Shown here: positions 44,095 to 58,643 of the stretch, piece by piece
How positions within the stretch are numbered: position 1 is the first letter of the stretch
How the letters are laid out: each line of letters opens with the position of its first letter
NCBI GenBank assembly: GCA_036971615.1
Contig: JAYKKR010000008.1
Location: 248,001 to 312,000, forward strand
Source: Amyloporia xantha
Taxonomy: Eukaryota > Basidiomycota > Agaricomycetes > Polyporales > Adustoporiaceae
DNA length: 64,000 nucleotides
Reading direction: 5' to 3'
Notes under the pieces: generated by a model
The model's input: the letters and a program-made list of their open reading frames with translations, nothing else
Told to the model about the DNA's origin: nothing
Database searches by the model: none
Made by a program: the position numbers and the translations under genes

Positions 44095-46333
44095 CTAATC
44101 TAGTCGATCGGACTTGCGCATACCGCTAGCATAACCGTACTCCCTTCCTCTCGAATCCGGACTATCCGACAGCAGACGCCTGAGAGCCAAGCCCAGCATG
44201 ACAATGCCCATGAGTACGAAGGAAGCTGTGCGCCATGGGTGTGTTGTCACATATGTCTCTACAACCGTCAACTTCCCGTTCAAGTACTGGAAGTGCTCAT
44301 CTGAGTCGCGCGCAGAGGTATTCTTACACAAATGGACGTACCCGTGCCATGCGCTCCACGGCATTCTCTGAATGCTTGTACGCGATCGTCGCGCTCTGAG
44401 CCCCACCGATAGCCGAAAAGATGCTGGACGCTGTCAACTGGATGGGTTCGCCAAACTGATCTTGATCGTAATAGACCAGTCGCTGCAGATCCGAGCAGTC
44501 GAATGAGAAACATTGAAACGTTCTCCCGAGACACCAAAAGCACTCACCGAATGGTTCGCGACCACAATGCGCGGAGTCGCGTCCACCTTCACCCCGTACA
44601 TGCCCTTGAGCCAACTTGCCCACTTCTCGGCGTCCATCCAGACAAAGGTCACGCTCTGATCGCGCTTCGTATCTCTCCACTGTTTAGCAATTCTCTGCAC
44701 GACGCTGGGCACTGTCTTCATTTGTCCCTTGGGCGTCGCGACAACCACCACTAAAGGTTTATGGGGCGCATTCATGACATCCTGGAAGTTGTCGGAATCC
44801 ATTTCCATGCTTGCAGGGAACCTATTCTGCAAAAGCTGGGGTACGCATGACATCAATACGACTAGCGCGGCTCAAAAAAGGTCACTTTACTGACCCAGTT
44901 CACCAAGGATCCATTCTGTTCACCAGGCGAGAAGGTGTAGACTGCCGCAGGGATGGGATCATGATCCTTCAACGCCAAGACGACAGAAGAATCCGGCTGC
45001 ACAGAGAAGTAATCGTAGAGCATCTTCGAATCTGACGTGAAGACCGGCGGGGAGCCGAAGAGAACTTGCGAGGCTATTGTGATCTCATTCTGAATGCTAG
45101 AGGATCAGCATGTGTACTATAGCAACAAGAATTGCAATGCCTACCACTGTCCGTCTGCTCGAAGAGGGGTGAAGGAGGATATAGAGGACAGGATATTCTT
45201 CCACACGAGCCGAAAGGTCCTCATACTTCATCTCCTGGACGGCTCTAGAATTACAAGTCAACACAATGCCAAGTGCTCTCAAAGGGAGGCATTCACGCAC
45301 GGTCCAGATACTTTCTCCGCAAACGCCTTGAGTTGATCAAGTTTGCGTCCGTTAGTGTATTCCGTCTTCCCACCTCCATTGCCTCCATAATATACCAGCA
45401 TCGGGAATCCGTTGACACCCTCGGCCCTGCATAAGGAATTGTGCTCGTCGCAGTTCACTTCCGCAATGGTCAGCTTGTGCTGCATCTGCGTTGCGAGTTG
45501 CTTCCAGATCGGCGCCAGCTTTTTGCAGTGCCCGCACCTGCAAGTATGCGGTCAATATCGGGTGACAGAGCTCAACAAGTTGACAAGACTTACCAAGGTG
45601 CATAGAATTTGACAAAGATGTGACCTTCCGCAACGGCAGCTCGGAATGTCTTGTCATTCAACACTAAAACGGATCCACTAGGGTTGTAGTCCTTGGCAGG
45701 CGTGCTGATCTTTGCTATGTCCCTGTCCTCTGGCGAGGTGTTCACTTGGAGTAGAGGGACAGAGGTGGCAGAAGGCGAAGGCGCCGGGGATGGTTTGGCG
45801 GTAGGTTCGGCATGGGAAGACAGATATGCGGTCAGGAGATCATAAGCTCTAGCTTCTCTGTATGTGTCGACAAATTTCCCATTCCGGTAGAGGTTCATCT
45901 GCGGGTATCCGTCAACACCATGCTGTCGGCATAGGTCTGCGTGGTATATTTATGCATGTTCCAGAAGATAAGTTGAGTCCACGTACCGCCATCGACGGCA
46001 CAGTTGATCTGAGCCAAATGAATACCTGGGTCGGTTTGATTCTCGACGTTCTCGACTAGCTTCTCCCATGTCGGAAGGAAGTTACGACAATGGCCGCAGT
46101 ACGGAGAGAAATGTTCGATGAACCTATATGCGGAATGAGAAGACACGCTCCGCAAGACGACGACGTAAGGAGACTGGCTCGTACCAGACACCTTCTGCGA
46201 CTGTTGTGTCGAAGTTATCCGGCGTGAGGACCTTGAGCTGAACAGAGTCGACCGGAAGTGCTGAAACGGCCAAGGTGAAGGCTGCAATAAGCAGCGTAGA
46301 GGGCAGCTGGATGAAGTCCACAGCGAACCTCAT
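44095..46333 (-). CDS. ER thioredoxin/PDI-like membrane protein with two CGHC domains
   Basis: This is probably an ER protein disulfide isomerase-like oxidoreductase anchored in the membrane. The start at 46333 gives MRFAVDFIQLPSTLLIAAFT, a signal peptide. Exon by exon, the first thioredoxin domain has FSPYCGHCRNFLPTWEKLVE and NCAVDGG. A Ser/Pro linker (KPSPAPSPSATSV) follows. The second domain has FVKFYAPW joined to CGHCKKLAPIWKQLATQMQH, then LTIAEVNCDEHNSLCRAEGV and GFPMLVYYGG. A region with VTFVWMDAEKWASWLKGMYG resembles a degenerate third domain without Cys pair. Near the C-terminus TASFVLMGIVMLGLALRRLL is a single transmembrane segment, followed by a basic-acidic tail (no KDEL). Many short introns interrupt it; total length is roughly 580 residues. 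It is divergent from CGI121. Confidence 0.88.
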
Positions 46334-46477
46334 GGGTGGAAAGTACGATGTATGCGCGCGAGCCGGTCGCTACTGGTCGGTGGAAAGAGGGACGAGAGAC
46401 GGGCGAGACGTGGAGGTCGAGATGAGAAAGCCGCGTTATGAAATGATCGAGAGCACAGCTGGTCGGCGCCTCGACAT
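46334..46477. promoter_or_regulatory. Divergent promoter, PDI-like gene / CGI121
   Basis: The two start codons are 144 bases apart on opposite strands, so the upstream region is shared. No TATA box is evident. Confidence 0.55.
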
Positions 46478-47248
46478 ATGGAGACTTTCCACTACGACCA
46501 CTTCCCTTCCGACTGGTCCTCCGTCCATGTCGCCCTCTTCACCCATGTTTCCAATTCTTCCCAGCTCAGGTCCCGCATCGTACATGCCAGTCTGGCGTCC
46601 GGCGACGACCGCGACCGCGAACGCGAACGCGAAGCCGTCAACTTTGCCTTCATCGACGCCCGCCTAGTCAGTTCACTTTTGGTCCAGCTTTGTCCGGCTC
46701 CTTCTCATCTTGTCGACTCAAGATCTGCAGCGTCCTCCATCTCCAGACCGCGATACTGCAAGCGATATTAGCCCAGGCTCAAGGGTCCTTGCGTACAAAG
46801 ACCGTGCACTCCGAGATCCTATGGGCACTCAGCCCTAACAATAATGTGAGCTCAATGCCCTGATCGTCCTGCAAGAAATTGACCCTGCTCGTCTAGATCA
46901 CAGAGGCAATCAAGCGCTTTGGTGTATCAGACAGCACTACGTCCCTCTACGTCGTCCGAATATCCTCCCCCGCGCTTTCTGGCGTAGAAGAGTACATAAA
47001 GTCCGTGGTCACGGGAGATTTATCTTCCATGAGAGATCTCGAGGGGGTTACAGACTGGTCAATGATTAAAAAGGTGAATTCCGCTGGCTGCACACGACAT
47101 CGACATCTAGCTAACCGAGGCCTCACAGATCTATAAATTGAATAACGATGCAGCGCTCAAAATGCGTGGCATGAATGCGGCGCAGGAACAAACGGTGGTC
47201 AATGAGATCGTTGTCAGCTCCGTTGCGATGAAGAGCGTTTTGGCATAG
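46478..47248 (+). CDS. CGI121: EKC/KEOPS complex subunit Cgi121
   Basis: Cgi121 is a small subunit of the KEOPS complex, which makes the t6A modification of tRNAs. It binds Bud32 and the tRNA 3' end. Four exons join: METFHYDHFPSDWSSVHVAL and AVNFAFIDARL from 46478, then ICSVLHLQTAILQAILAQAQ and TKTVHSEILWALSPNNN, then ITEAIRRFGVSDSSTSLYVV-like sequence (here ITEAIKRFGVSDSTTSLYVV), and a last exon IYKLNNDAALKMRGMNAAQE ending at the TAG at 47246-47248. The segments TKTVHSEILW and ITEAIKRFG match the conserved core of the family. Introns are 50-60 nt. Roughly 190 residues, the usual size. Confidence 0.92.
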
Positions 47249-48046
47249 GAATACATTGCCTATTGCCGATCATTCTGTCTCGGGTGATAGTAGAGAAGTC
47301 AAACCGTAGGTTGTTTCAAGTGGTATGAGCAACGTACCGGATGTCGTATTGTACAATTATATTACTGAATTCTTTGTCAGCGGTCTGGTTTTTATCAACC
47401 TCATTGTATTATACAAAAGCAAATGAGCCGATTCATTCACTACACGACCCTTCTGATAAAAAAAGATATCCACACGAATGTCAATGTACCGGAAGATCCT
47501 ACATCAACGCAGTCTTCTAATGCGGCCCATGTAGGTGCGTGGACATGAACAACTTCGACCCATATTCTCGCTATCTGAGTTTAACACTCGGTCGCATCCT
47601 TCCTCCAATATCGATATTTGAGTCATCCCAAATATCTGGGATCAAATTCTATGCTGTACACCAACTCCGGGCTTGTCGACGTCCTTGGCATTACCATTCC
47701 ATTCTACAGTTAGTAGATGACTCCGGTCCGGGTTTGTAACGCTTGAATTAGTCTGACCCTCATGTTGTATGGCGATAACAACGGCCTGGTCAATTGGGTA
47801 TTGACAAACATCAATGGAACGAATAGCGATTTCGAGTAGTGGTGCCAATCATTGGTAGTTGGACCGAGAAGTTGGACCGAAAACCTTTCGGTCCAATAAC
47901 CAACACACCCCTCAAAAATGGCACATATGTAGTTGATGATACATAAGATGCATTCTCCGCTATATCTCATAGTTTAGACCGTCTAAATGTGAGCCTTTTA
48001 TGTGTGTAACGTAGCCAGCCAGTCAGCTCTATATCGCGAGGCATTA
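47249..48046. other. Intergenic stretch, no gene seen
   Basis: AT-richer than neighbouring genes. A small hairpin, TTGGACCGAAAACCTTTCGG..., lies near 47873-47897. Only short open frames occur on both strands. Confidence 0.5.
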
Positions 48047-48406
48047 GGGCTGCTCAATTCTGCTCGCTTGGTGCGCGCTCACTCAAGCACCTCCTTGTTT
48101 AGGCTGTTCGAACACGGCTAAATCCGAGCGCGCTGCATCAGCCACCTGCGCTGCACAGGGTGTAGGTGTATTATTTCCTGACATGTGCGAGCTATTCTCG
48201 TGCCCAAACCTTTCGTACAGGCTATGCATACATGTACAAAAACGCTAATGACTTTTACGAATTTTTTGACCGAGCCTGCAGTCAGGAAAACCTTCACCCA
48301 TACCAGGACCCAACCTGGTCTGCTTGCCGTGGCTGCCGAGTGGAAACGGCCAAAACGGGTAGGTACTCAGACGAGCGCGCACCGAGCGAGCAGAATTGAG
48401 CAGCCC
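48047..48406. mobile_element. 360-bp MITE with 34-bp inverted ends and TA target site
   Basis: GGGCTGCTCAATTCTGCTCG... at 48047-48080 is repeated in inverse at 48373-48406 with a single mismatch over 34 bases. The element is flanked by TA on both sides (48045-48046 and 48407-48408), as expected for Tc1/mariner-type target duplication. There is no coding frame. It lies 214 bp upstream of the SCO1 start codon, in what is probably its promoter. Confidence 0.88.
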
Positions 48407-48619
48407 TATTCACTCCGGATCCCAAGGGGCGCTATTCAAGATCTGACAACCCGATCAGTGGAAGTCGATCATAGTCGACGTCGAAGCTGGCAAATATGGC
48501 TCGGACTCTCACTGACCTCACACGGCGTATATACAATCTAACCCACCTCTCTGGCCGGCCCGCTGTGCATACAGGCTAGCTAGTCTTCATCTTCGTCTGC
48601 TCGACATAACAGGGACCCT

Positions 48620-49605
48620 ATGATTGCGGCACTCGACGCCCTGCGTCGAACGCCCACTGCAGCCTCGCGCTGCGTCCGGCTTTCCGCACCGCGTCCTTCT
48701 CTCAAGCGACGAGCTGGCCAAAGGAGACAGTATTCACAGCCTAGCCAGCAGACAGCGACCGGAGCGAGGGACAGATCGGCAGTAGGCGTGAGTAATCTTT
48801 CTGAACATGTGCGCTGGTTCGCTCATTTTGTGTCTCCGCAGGTCTTCACCCCGAAGGCTGCCGCTCTCTTCGTGGCGACCGGTGTCGGTCTGTTCTTCTA
48901 CTTCCGATATGAAAAGGCCAAGATGCTGGAGCAACGTCGTGCGTCTTGTCATCTCTCCAAGTGCGGACCATCATGCCTGACCCTCCCCCTTTTCTACCAG
49001 AGAAGGAAATGGAGGACAAGCAAGTCGGCCGACCGCAAGTCGGAGGGCCATTCACGCTGACGACACACGAAAACAAGCCATTCACCGAGCAAGACTTGCT
49101 CGGCAAGTGGAGTCTCATCTACTTCGGGTTCACCAACTGCCCTGACATTTGCCCAGAGGAACTGGACAAGATGAGCGCCGCAGTGCAGGAGCTCGGTAGG
49201 TCTCTCATTTTCCAGACACGCCAGCTGACATCGCACATCGTCACGCCAGAAAAGCAGCATGGCCCCATCATGCAGCCCGTCTTCATCTCGGTTGACCCCG
49301 CCCGGGACTCGGTCGCCCAAGTCGCGCGCTACGTATCCGACTTCCATCCCCGGCTTATCGGCCTGACGGGTGACTATGCAACGGTGAAGGCGACATGCAA
49401 AGTATACCGGGTGTACTTCTCGACACCCCCTGACGCCAAGCCTGGAGATGACTACCTGGTCGACCACTCGATCTTCTTCTACTTCATGGATCCAAATGGC
49501 AAGTTCGTGGACGCGTTCGGCAAGGCGAGTACAGTCCAAGACGTCGTGACGCGCGTGCAGAAGGAGATCGCGCAGTGGGAGGAGAGTACGGGTAAAAAAG
49601 TGTAA
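48620..49605 (+). CDS. SCO1: Mitochondrial copper chaperone Sco1
   Basis: Sco1 sits in the inner mitochondrial membrane and delivers copper to the CuA site of cytochrome c oxidase subunit 2. The start at 48620 gives MIAALDALRRTPTAASRCVR, an import presequence, and further on AAALFVATGVGLFFYFRYEK is the single membrane anchor. The thioredoxin-like domain has the copper-binding CxxxC in YFGFTNCPDICPEELDKMSA, PVFISVDPARDSVAQVARYV, and the copper-ligand histidine in DYLVDHSIFFYFMDPNG. It ends EESTGKKV and stops at 49603-49605. Introns lie near 48788-48840, 48939-49002 and 49196-49249. It converges on NDUFB7. The upstream region carries a MITE. Confidence 0.95.
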
Positions 49606-49792
49606 AGACTGACACCACCTCGACTATTATCTCGTATTGAATGGCGTACCCCAACTCAATAATGCATGCTCCCTTACTTTCACCCGGCATGCGTATTGTA
49701 GATCGAGCTCTCTAATAGGAGGCAGAAGCGCTTGGCCCGAAAAAGTTGTATATGAGGGCACCCCAACGACATGCAAGCAACGACATGTACAA

Positions 49793-50251
49793 TCACTCCT
49801 CCGCCTCGAGGGCTGCCACCTTCTGTTTCGATAACACCTTCATACGTCGCATATAGCTAGATATCACTGTAGTCAGAATATGAATAGAGTAGATATTTTA
49901 GAAACCACTCACTCATCGTACTGGCACCTGGCACGTAACCAGTCGTTAGTGATGCGGCAGAACCATACCGCATAGCAGACTCACTTCTCGTATGTGTGCC
50001 GCTCGTTCTCGCACTCCCAAGGCAGATAATATTTCTCCTTCCTGCAGACATTCAGAGGAATAAGAAGGCTGTACAGACATTGATGGTCCCGGAGCAATCA
50101 TATAGGCAAGTGGCGGGGCAAGAGAACCATGTCAACACCGTATTCAGCTACAAAACCGTCACAGTACCCACGCAGAACATTGGTCCCTCCAGGCCAGTGG
50201 GACCTTCGCCTCCTTGAGTTCTGTTTGCGACGCAGTAGTCGAGGATGCCAT
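49793..50251 (-). CDS. NDUFB7: NADH:ubiquinone oxidoreductase subunit NDUFB7 (B18)
   Basis: This is an accessory subunit of respiratory complex I, located in the intermembrane space. It is small and split by three introns, so it is easily missed. The start codon is at 50251 (MASSTTASQTELKEAKVPLA). The first splice uses a GTGGGT donor inside the Ala codon, giving DQCSALLIPLNVCRK, then YYLPWECENERHTYEKCQYD, and finally YMRRMKVLSKQKVAALEAEE before the stop at 49793-49795. The two Cys pairs, C-x9-C and C-x9-C, are the twin CX9C fold that MIA40 oxidises. About 80 residues, shorter than the animal protein but usual in fungi. It converges on SCO1, and both serve respiration, though I draw no regulatory conclusion. 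Confidence 0.92.
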
Positions 50252-50515
50252 AGCAGAGGTTGTTGCACGAAGTCGAGCTCAGGTCGACCGTAGCTGTCGC
50301 TCACTGGCACAACGGATCGTTGCGGAGATTTCCGACGCGCTCGAGACGAGCAACTTGACCAAAAAACATATTCAAACATTACCATTGACTCAAATTCAGC
50401 CGTGCACAGCCATTCAGATATTTTCCAAGTCCGATTCATGTACATTGAGATTCGTAAAAGTGAATGCAACACGAGCACCGAAAGAACGTAGAAAGAACAG
50501 TACTAGCTAGTTCGC

Positions 50516-51759
50516 CTATTTCTTGCTCTGGTCCCCGTCACCTTTCATACTCATCTCAATTGCCCGAGCAATTGCATCCTCCTCCGACATCTCCTCGTCG
50601 TCTCCTGCATGTTCTGCCATCTCCACATCCTGGCCCTCTGACATGGCCAGCGCCTGCTTGAGCATGGCCTCTTCCTCGTCGTCTGTTGGTTCTGCTGGTA
50701 CTGCAGCCGCCGTTGGCGGCGCAGCGGCTGCCGGTGTCTCCGCAGGCGGCGCTGCAGGCCCCCCGCTTGCTTGGGCAGCTGCGGCTTGACGTGCCTGCTC
50801 CTCCTCCATCGACATGCGCAGCGCCTACAATAATTCAGTTCAGACTAGATTCTTGGCGTGACTGCGACTGAGAAGCACGCACCATGGCCAGTTCAGGATC
50901 CAAGCTTGGGTCGACCCCGAACTCAAAGTTACTCGGACCGCCTGCGCCCGAACCTGATGCAACGTCTCCCATGGCCTCTTCTGGGATGCCGCGATCGCCC
51001 GCAAGTATTGGTGAGCTGATAATCATATCCGACAGTAGATGAGGGCCAGGGGGGACCGATACGTAATGTCTGGATAATGGCTCGAATCAGTATGGTTGAG
51101 GAAAAAGGCCATGCATGCAAATACAGAAACAATCGCGCGACAGTGCAAGTGTTCTGAGTAGCGCAGCGATCGACACTCACGAGTTGTCACCACTTGTTGC
51201 ATTCTCCACGAAAGCTTTCAGGATATTTCGCTCTCCCTCCTCGATACCATCTCCGAATACAACCAGGTCCACAGCCACGTTGTTCTTCTTCAGCTTCTTC
51301 GCCAGTCTGATCATGCTTCTTTCATCTGCTCCTTGCCCCTCCAATGGTGAGCCCACAAAGACGATGATCCGCTGCCGCAGGTTCTTATTTTGTCTGTGCT
51401 TCAAAGCGAGTTGTGCAACAGCAATAGCTGTTGGGATATCTGCGACACCACCGATCTTACCAGAAGTCGTGTGGACGGCCTGCAAGATCTGACCCATGTC
51501 CTTCGTGTGCGTGACAAGGACTTCTGGACTGTGCAATGTTAAGCATGTCAGGAATCCTGAGGACACGTTAGTACTCTGCGACGCACCCCTTCCCTGCCAT
51601 GGTCATGACACCCACAGTGTTCTCGGGGTTGGAGTCGATCTTGGTTTGATAAATGGTGGTGACGGCGTCAGCCTGTGCATCGAATCGCGACGGTGTGTAG
51701 TCTCCATTCCGCATGTACTCTGAATTGTCAATGATCATGAGAGTAGCTTCGAGAGGCAT
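50516..51759 (-). CDS. RPN10: 26S proteasome ubiquitin receptor Rpn10
   Basis: Rpn10 is a 19S regulatory-particle subunit that binds polyubiquitin and bridges base and lid. I start at 51759 ([20 protein letters not shown]), since the family begins MPLEA; an upstream in-frame ATG is 9 bases away at 51768. The VWA domain follows, with [33 protein letters not shown] and [20 protein letters not shown]. The C-terminal half is Ala/Pro/acidic and contains three UIM-like helices: [34 protein letters not shown] and [15 protein letters not shown]. It ends QSKK at 50516. Most fungal Rpn10 proteins have one UIM, while animal ones have two or three, so the number is worth noting. It is divergent from ACT1. 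Confidence 0.95.
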
Positions 51760-52307
51760 GGTGGGCAAAGAGGGTGCGTCGCAGCTAAAGGCCTGGGTTT
51801 GTGTGAAGACGCGACGCTGCGAGCTGACGCGTCGGGATATTTGGCGCCCATAGACGTAGTTTGCACGTGACTGCTATTCCGAAATGGTCCAGGTAGCTTT
51901 GGGAATTATCTACAAATTTGCGTCGATGCCAGCGAGCGAGTCGTTGGACGGCATGGGAGGTTGAATATATCGTCTATGGGTCCAGGTATTGCGGAAACTG
52001 TCGAGGGAGGGAGTGCGAATAGGGGGAGGAGCGGCCAAGTGCGCTGTTGCCTGCCCTGAAGTTGATCGGATAAGGCATTGAGGAGGGAATACGGGGGCAT
52101 CACGCAGCATCGCCTCTTGACCAGTTCCACGTCGTTCAGTGAGTCTCCTCCGTCTCGTACAGCGCGCAGTCCGCAGCCACTGACATAGCCACTATTTTCC
52201 CGTCGTCTTGCGCATCGCATCGTGCGCTTGGTCTGCTATATCCTACGCGCGAGCAGCGTCTCTCACATCCACTTTCTTATCTTCTCTCTCACGAATAACT
52301 TGCCAAA
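51760..52307. promoter_or_regulatory. Divergent promoter, RPN10 / ACT1
   Basis: About 550 bases between start codons on opposite strands. Before the actin ATG there is a pyrimidine-rich run (TCTTATCTTCTCTCTC, about 52276-52291) followed by ACGAATAAC, a word also found upstream of the second actin. CTATATCC at about 52236 is a possible TATA-like element. An open frame on the minus strand at 51906-52220 has no recognisable domain and I do not call it a gene. Confidence 0.5.
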
Positions 52308-53935
<1,628 letters not shown>

Positions 53936-54983
53936 GCGACGGGATACCGACAGAAGGATGAAACAATGTCAATGTAGATGCCCACCTTACGTTACCTTAC
54001 GGCTTTCTCTCCTGTGTCTGCTTTCGCAATGCCTAGTTCCTTTTCCGTGCGTTTTTGTCAGTCAGGACCAGCTGTGAAAGTAATGTGCTACAATCATCAT
54101 ATATTAGTCTTGAAGATGGCTGCATTGTATTTTCGTCTTGTTTGACTGTCGTTGGACTAACATGTTCTCCGATTCCGGCCGGAATGAGCTCGAGTATGTG
54201 TTGGTGACTAAGTGGTGCTGTACACTGTGACCTGCTCGGTGGCGATTAGCAATGGTCCACTCGCGCCCGCTTTTGCGCGGTGCATAGCTCTGTTATTACG
54301 ACGCTGCAGAACAGTCTGAGATAGGGTTACATAACGTTATTTAGTACTGCGTAGCCGATGCGCGTCACGATCACGTGTCGCTACAGTTCTGAGTTAATTA
54401 GCTAGATTCGCATCTCACCCCAGTTGACTCTGTTCAATTGCTTCAGGGAAAGGTTTCGTACTCGTTCTGTTGGTTCGCAATGGATGATTGTACCAGCGCG
54501 CAGCTCCTGCGGCTTGGCGCATTAGGATTTTCTCCTCCGTCTCTGCTGCGGCCTGCGCTTACTCCGGTGCCAAGTATAGGAGACTCTAAACGCTGTCCAG
54601 TTCCACTCCGGCGCTGTCTACACTATATCCACGACCGAGTCAATACCTTTGAATCTCATTAATGGCGGCCATTGGAAAAGAATATGTAAGTAAGCTGGAC
54701 AGCAGATAGGCTCAAACCCACCGGCAGCTACTGAGAGCTAAATTCTCGTCGCTGGATGCGGGACGTTTGGCATGTCAGCGCCCCGTCACTTAAGCACCTT
54801 TGCATGTGGTCAGAGGAGTCATTCCGCACTGATCGCAGTCCGTAGCTGCTCTATGCACAGGTTCCCTTCGCAATGTCTTAGCCTCTACATTCCGTCATAG
54901 TCCTTATCCTTTATATACCAGGCCTAAAGCAGGCATTGCAGAGCACCCAACTCCCAATTCTCACTCACGAATAACCTACTGCA
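53936..54983. other. Region between the two actin genes
   Basis: This holds the 3' end of ACT1 and the promoter of the second actin. A TATA-like TTTATATACC lies near 54909, about 75 bases upstream of the second start codon, followed by TCACTCACGAATAACCTACT just before it. That leader resembles the one before ACT1, which supports duplication of the promoter along with the gene. No other gene is supported. Confidence 0.55.
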
Positions 54984-56607
<1,624 letters not shown>

Positions 56608-56939
56608 GCCTGGAAATAACAGCGGAATACAACGTCATTTCAATGTATGTCCCAGATATGTGCTACTCACTGAGCGGGACCGTTTCGTTTCGAGTGCCCA
56701 CGTTCGGTTAATTTCCTTGATTGTGTATATGTACACGATAGAGATCGTGGGGCAAATATCATCTTTTGTGGGTAGTAAACGCGCCATAGTCAGGCACGGT
56801 GTCCATCTACTCCAGCTCAGGTCCCGCCATGAAATAACCGCGCACCACGTCCTGTACTCTATTAAGATATACACAGGTAGAATACCGATGTCCCTCACAT
56901 GCCCCCGCACACGCCCACCCATGCAACAGCCATCAGCAT
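56608..56939. other. Convergent intergenic region, second actin / SEC14
   Basis: Contains the 3' ends of two convergent genes. No gene of its own was seen. Confidence 0.5.
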
Positions 56940-58018
56940 CTACCGAGCCTCCGGATTCCACGGGCCCGCATCGCTCAACGAACACCCGCCGGGACACTGA
57001 CACTTGCCGCCGAACTCCTTCGGCAAGTTCTCCGCGGGGATCTGCGCGAGGAGCTTGTCCTTGTAGCTGCTCCCGATGATGTCGATCTTGGACACGGTGA
57101 CCTCGTCGAGCCAGGGCTTGATGAACGTCCACACGGTGGAGAAGGCCCACGGGGCGTTGATGATGTAGAACTTGCCCATGCACTCCGGGTAGCGATCCTG
57201 GCCGATCGACGCCGCGGCCATCACGTAGTCCTTGACGCGGTAGAAGTTGGAGAGCGAGACGCCCTGCAGGTCGAGGATGGTGCAGGACGTCTCGACGGGG
57301 TGCCCGATCGCCTGCGAGCACGCGGGCAGACGGTCGCGCAGGAATTTCTCGTATTCGTAGACGAGGCGCTTGAGCTGCCGCTCTTGCGTCGTGATCGCGT
57401 AGAGCTTGTGGATGTCGAGCTTGCCGAGGCGCTCGACGTACACTGGCCGTCCGTCCTGGCGGAAGCTGTCAGACGAGTCATCGCGACATGGGTGCTGAAA
57501 ATCAGGAACGTGCCTTGTCCATTTTGTGGTAATATTGGGGATAGTACTTGTCCACCTCCTCCTTTTCCTTGAAGTCGAAGTTCCTGCAGACGCCATGTCA
57601 GCACGGTGGGCGGGCGCAAGGGGCAGCGTTGGGAGAGATTCACGTCATCAATTCGTCTACCCCGAAGTCTTTCCTCCATTGTTCACATGCAAGTATCATC
57701 GTTTTTGCCTTCTCCACGTCAAATTTCCGGGCCCGCAGAAATCTGCGAACAGAACAGCATGTGCAGTCAGCACCCGCCACGACGCCCAATGCATGTACAT
57801 ATTGCTGGAGCAGAACAACACCCGCACCTGAGCAGAGTAGCATCGTCCATCCTCTCAGGCACAAAATGGCCCTCATCTTGCAGCTGCTTGCGGAACGTAT
57901 CGAGCGCATGCTGCTGTGTCACCGACAAATTGCCCAGCCGCCCAGGGAGTGGCTTATAGTTGGGATCCGTGATGCCTTCTGGCATGGGACTGGCGCTGGC
58001 GGGCTCTGTCGTGCTCAT
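56940..58018 (-). CDS. SEC14: Sec14-type phosphatidylinositol/phosphatidylcholine transfer protein
   Basis: Sec14 exchanges phosphatidylinositol and phosphatidylcholine and supports Golgi secretion. Starting at 58018 ([20 protein letters not shown]), the CRAL-TRIO N-terminal helices follow: [27 protein letters not shown] joined to [20 protein letters not shown], and [11 protein letters not shown]. The lipid-binding domain has [60 protein letters not shown] and [20 protein letters not shown], then [19 protein letters not shown]. It ends GPWNPEAR with a stop at 56940. About 300 residues over several exons, as in yeast Sec14. The start is supported by family length. Its coding strand carries a CT-rich leader just upstream. 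Confidence 0.95.
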
Positions 58019-58643
58019 CTCTGCGTTGCGTTGCGTGTCGTGTCGTGCTGGTGGGTGTGGGTGGTAGTAGGAGAGAGAAAGAGAGCGAGCGAGCGGGTAC
58101 AGCGCAAGGGGAGAGGGAGGTGTCGGCGTTCAAGTGTGCTGTGGAGGTGGCTATATAAGGTAGGCGTGCTATAGATCGTCATGATCCTATCTGCACTGCA
58201 ATCAACCTGACGCTCGCCAGCATTAAGGCACGCCCTCGCGTTGAGGTCGGTGTTCACAGCAGGCTCAGGCTACAGTAGGGGCATGTCTCTTTTTCTTCGT
58301 GATAAGCTACACAGGTACAACATCGGAAGAACACACAAGGCCCGGCTGCAAGTTGAGTCGCAGTCATCGGGGGGCCCTGTCGAGCGAGCAAGGCGGCGGA
58401 CTACAGGAATTAACACAGCTGTGAGCTGCGTACGTCGGGTAAAATGATTGACAACGGTCGGATGCAATGTATGGGTGGGGTGGGGTGGAGATGGGGACAA
58501 CATGGGGAATGGGGAGGGGGATGTGGTGAGATGCGCAGGTTGAATGCGATGTGAGTAGAATCGTAGCGTTAGATATACAGCAATATAAAACAAAATCGAG
58601 AAGAACCAAGACACAACAACGCAACGTTCCCGACCAGGGCCAA
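58019..58643. promoter_or_regulatory. SEC14 upstream region
   Basis: On the minus strand, a CT-rich run (about 58066-58125) precedes the SEC14 start, and a TATATAG-type word lies near 58152-58158. The rest, up to the EMG1 stop at 58644, shows no gene. Confidence 0.45.

Noticed and set aside
48166..48541. Overlapping open plus frames upstream of SCO1
   Set aside because: They cover the inner part of the MITE and its right inverted end, which explains the composition. No homologous protein was recognised.
51906..52220. 104-codon minus-strand frame between RPN10 and ACT1
   Set aside because: It lies in the shared promoter region and has no recognisable motif or splice-linked continuation.
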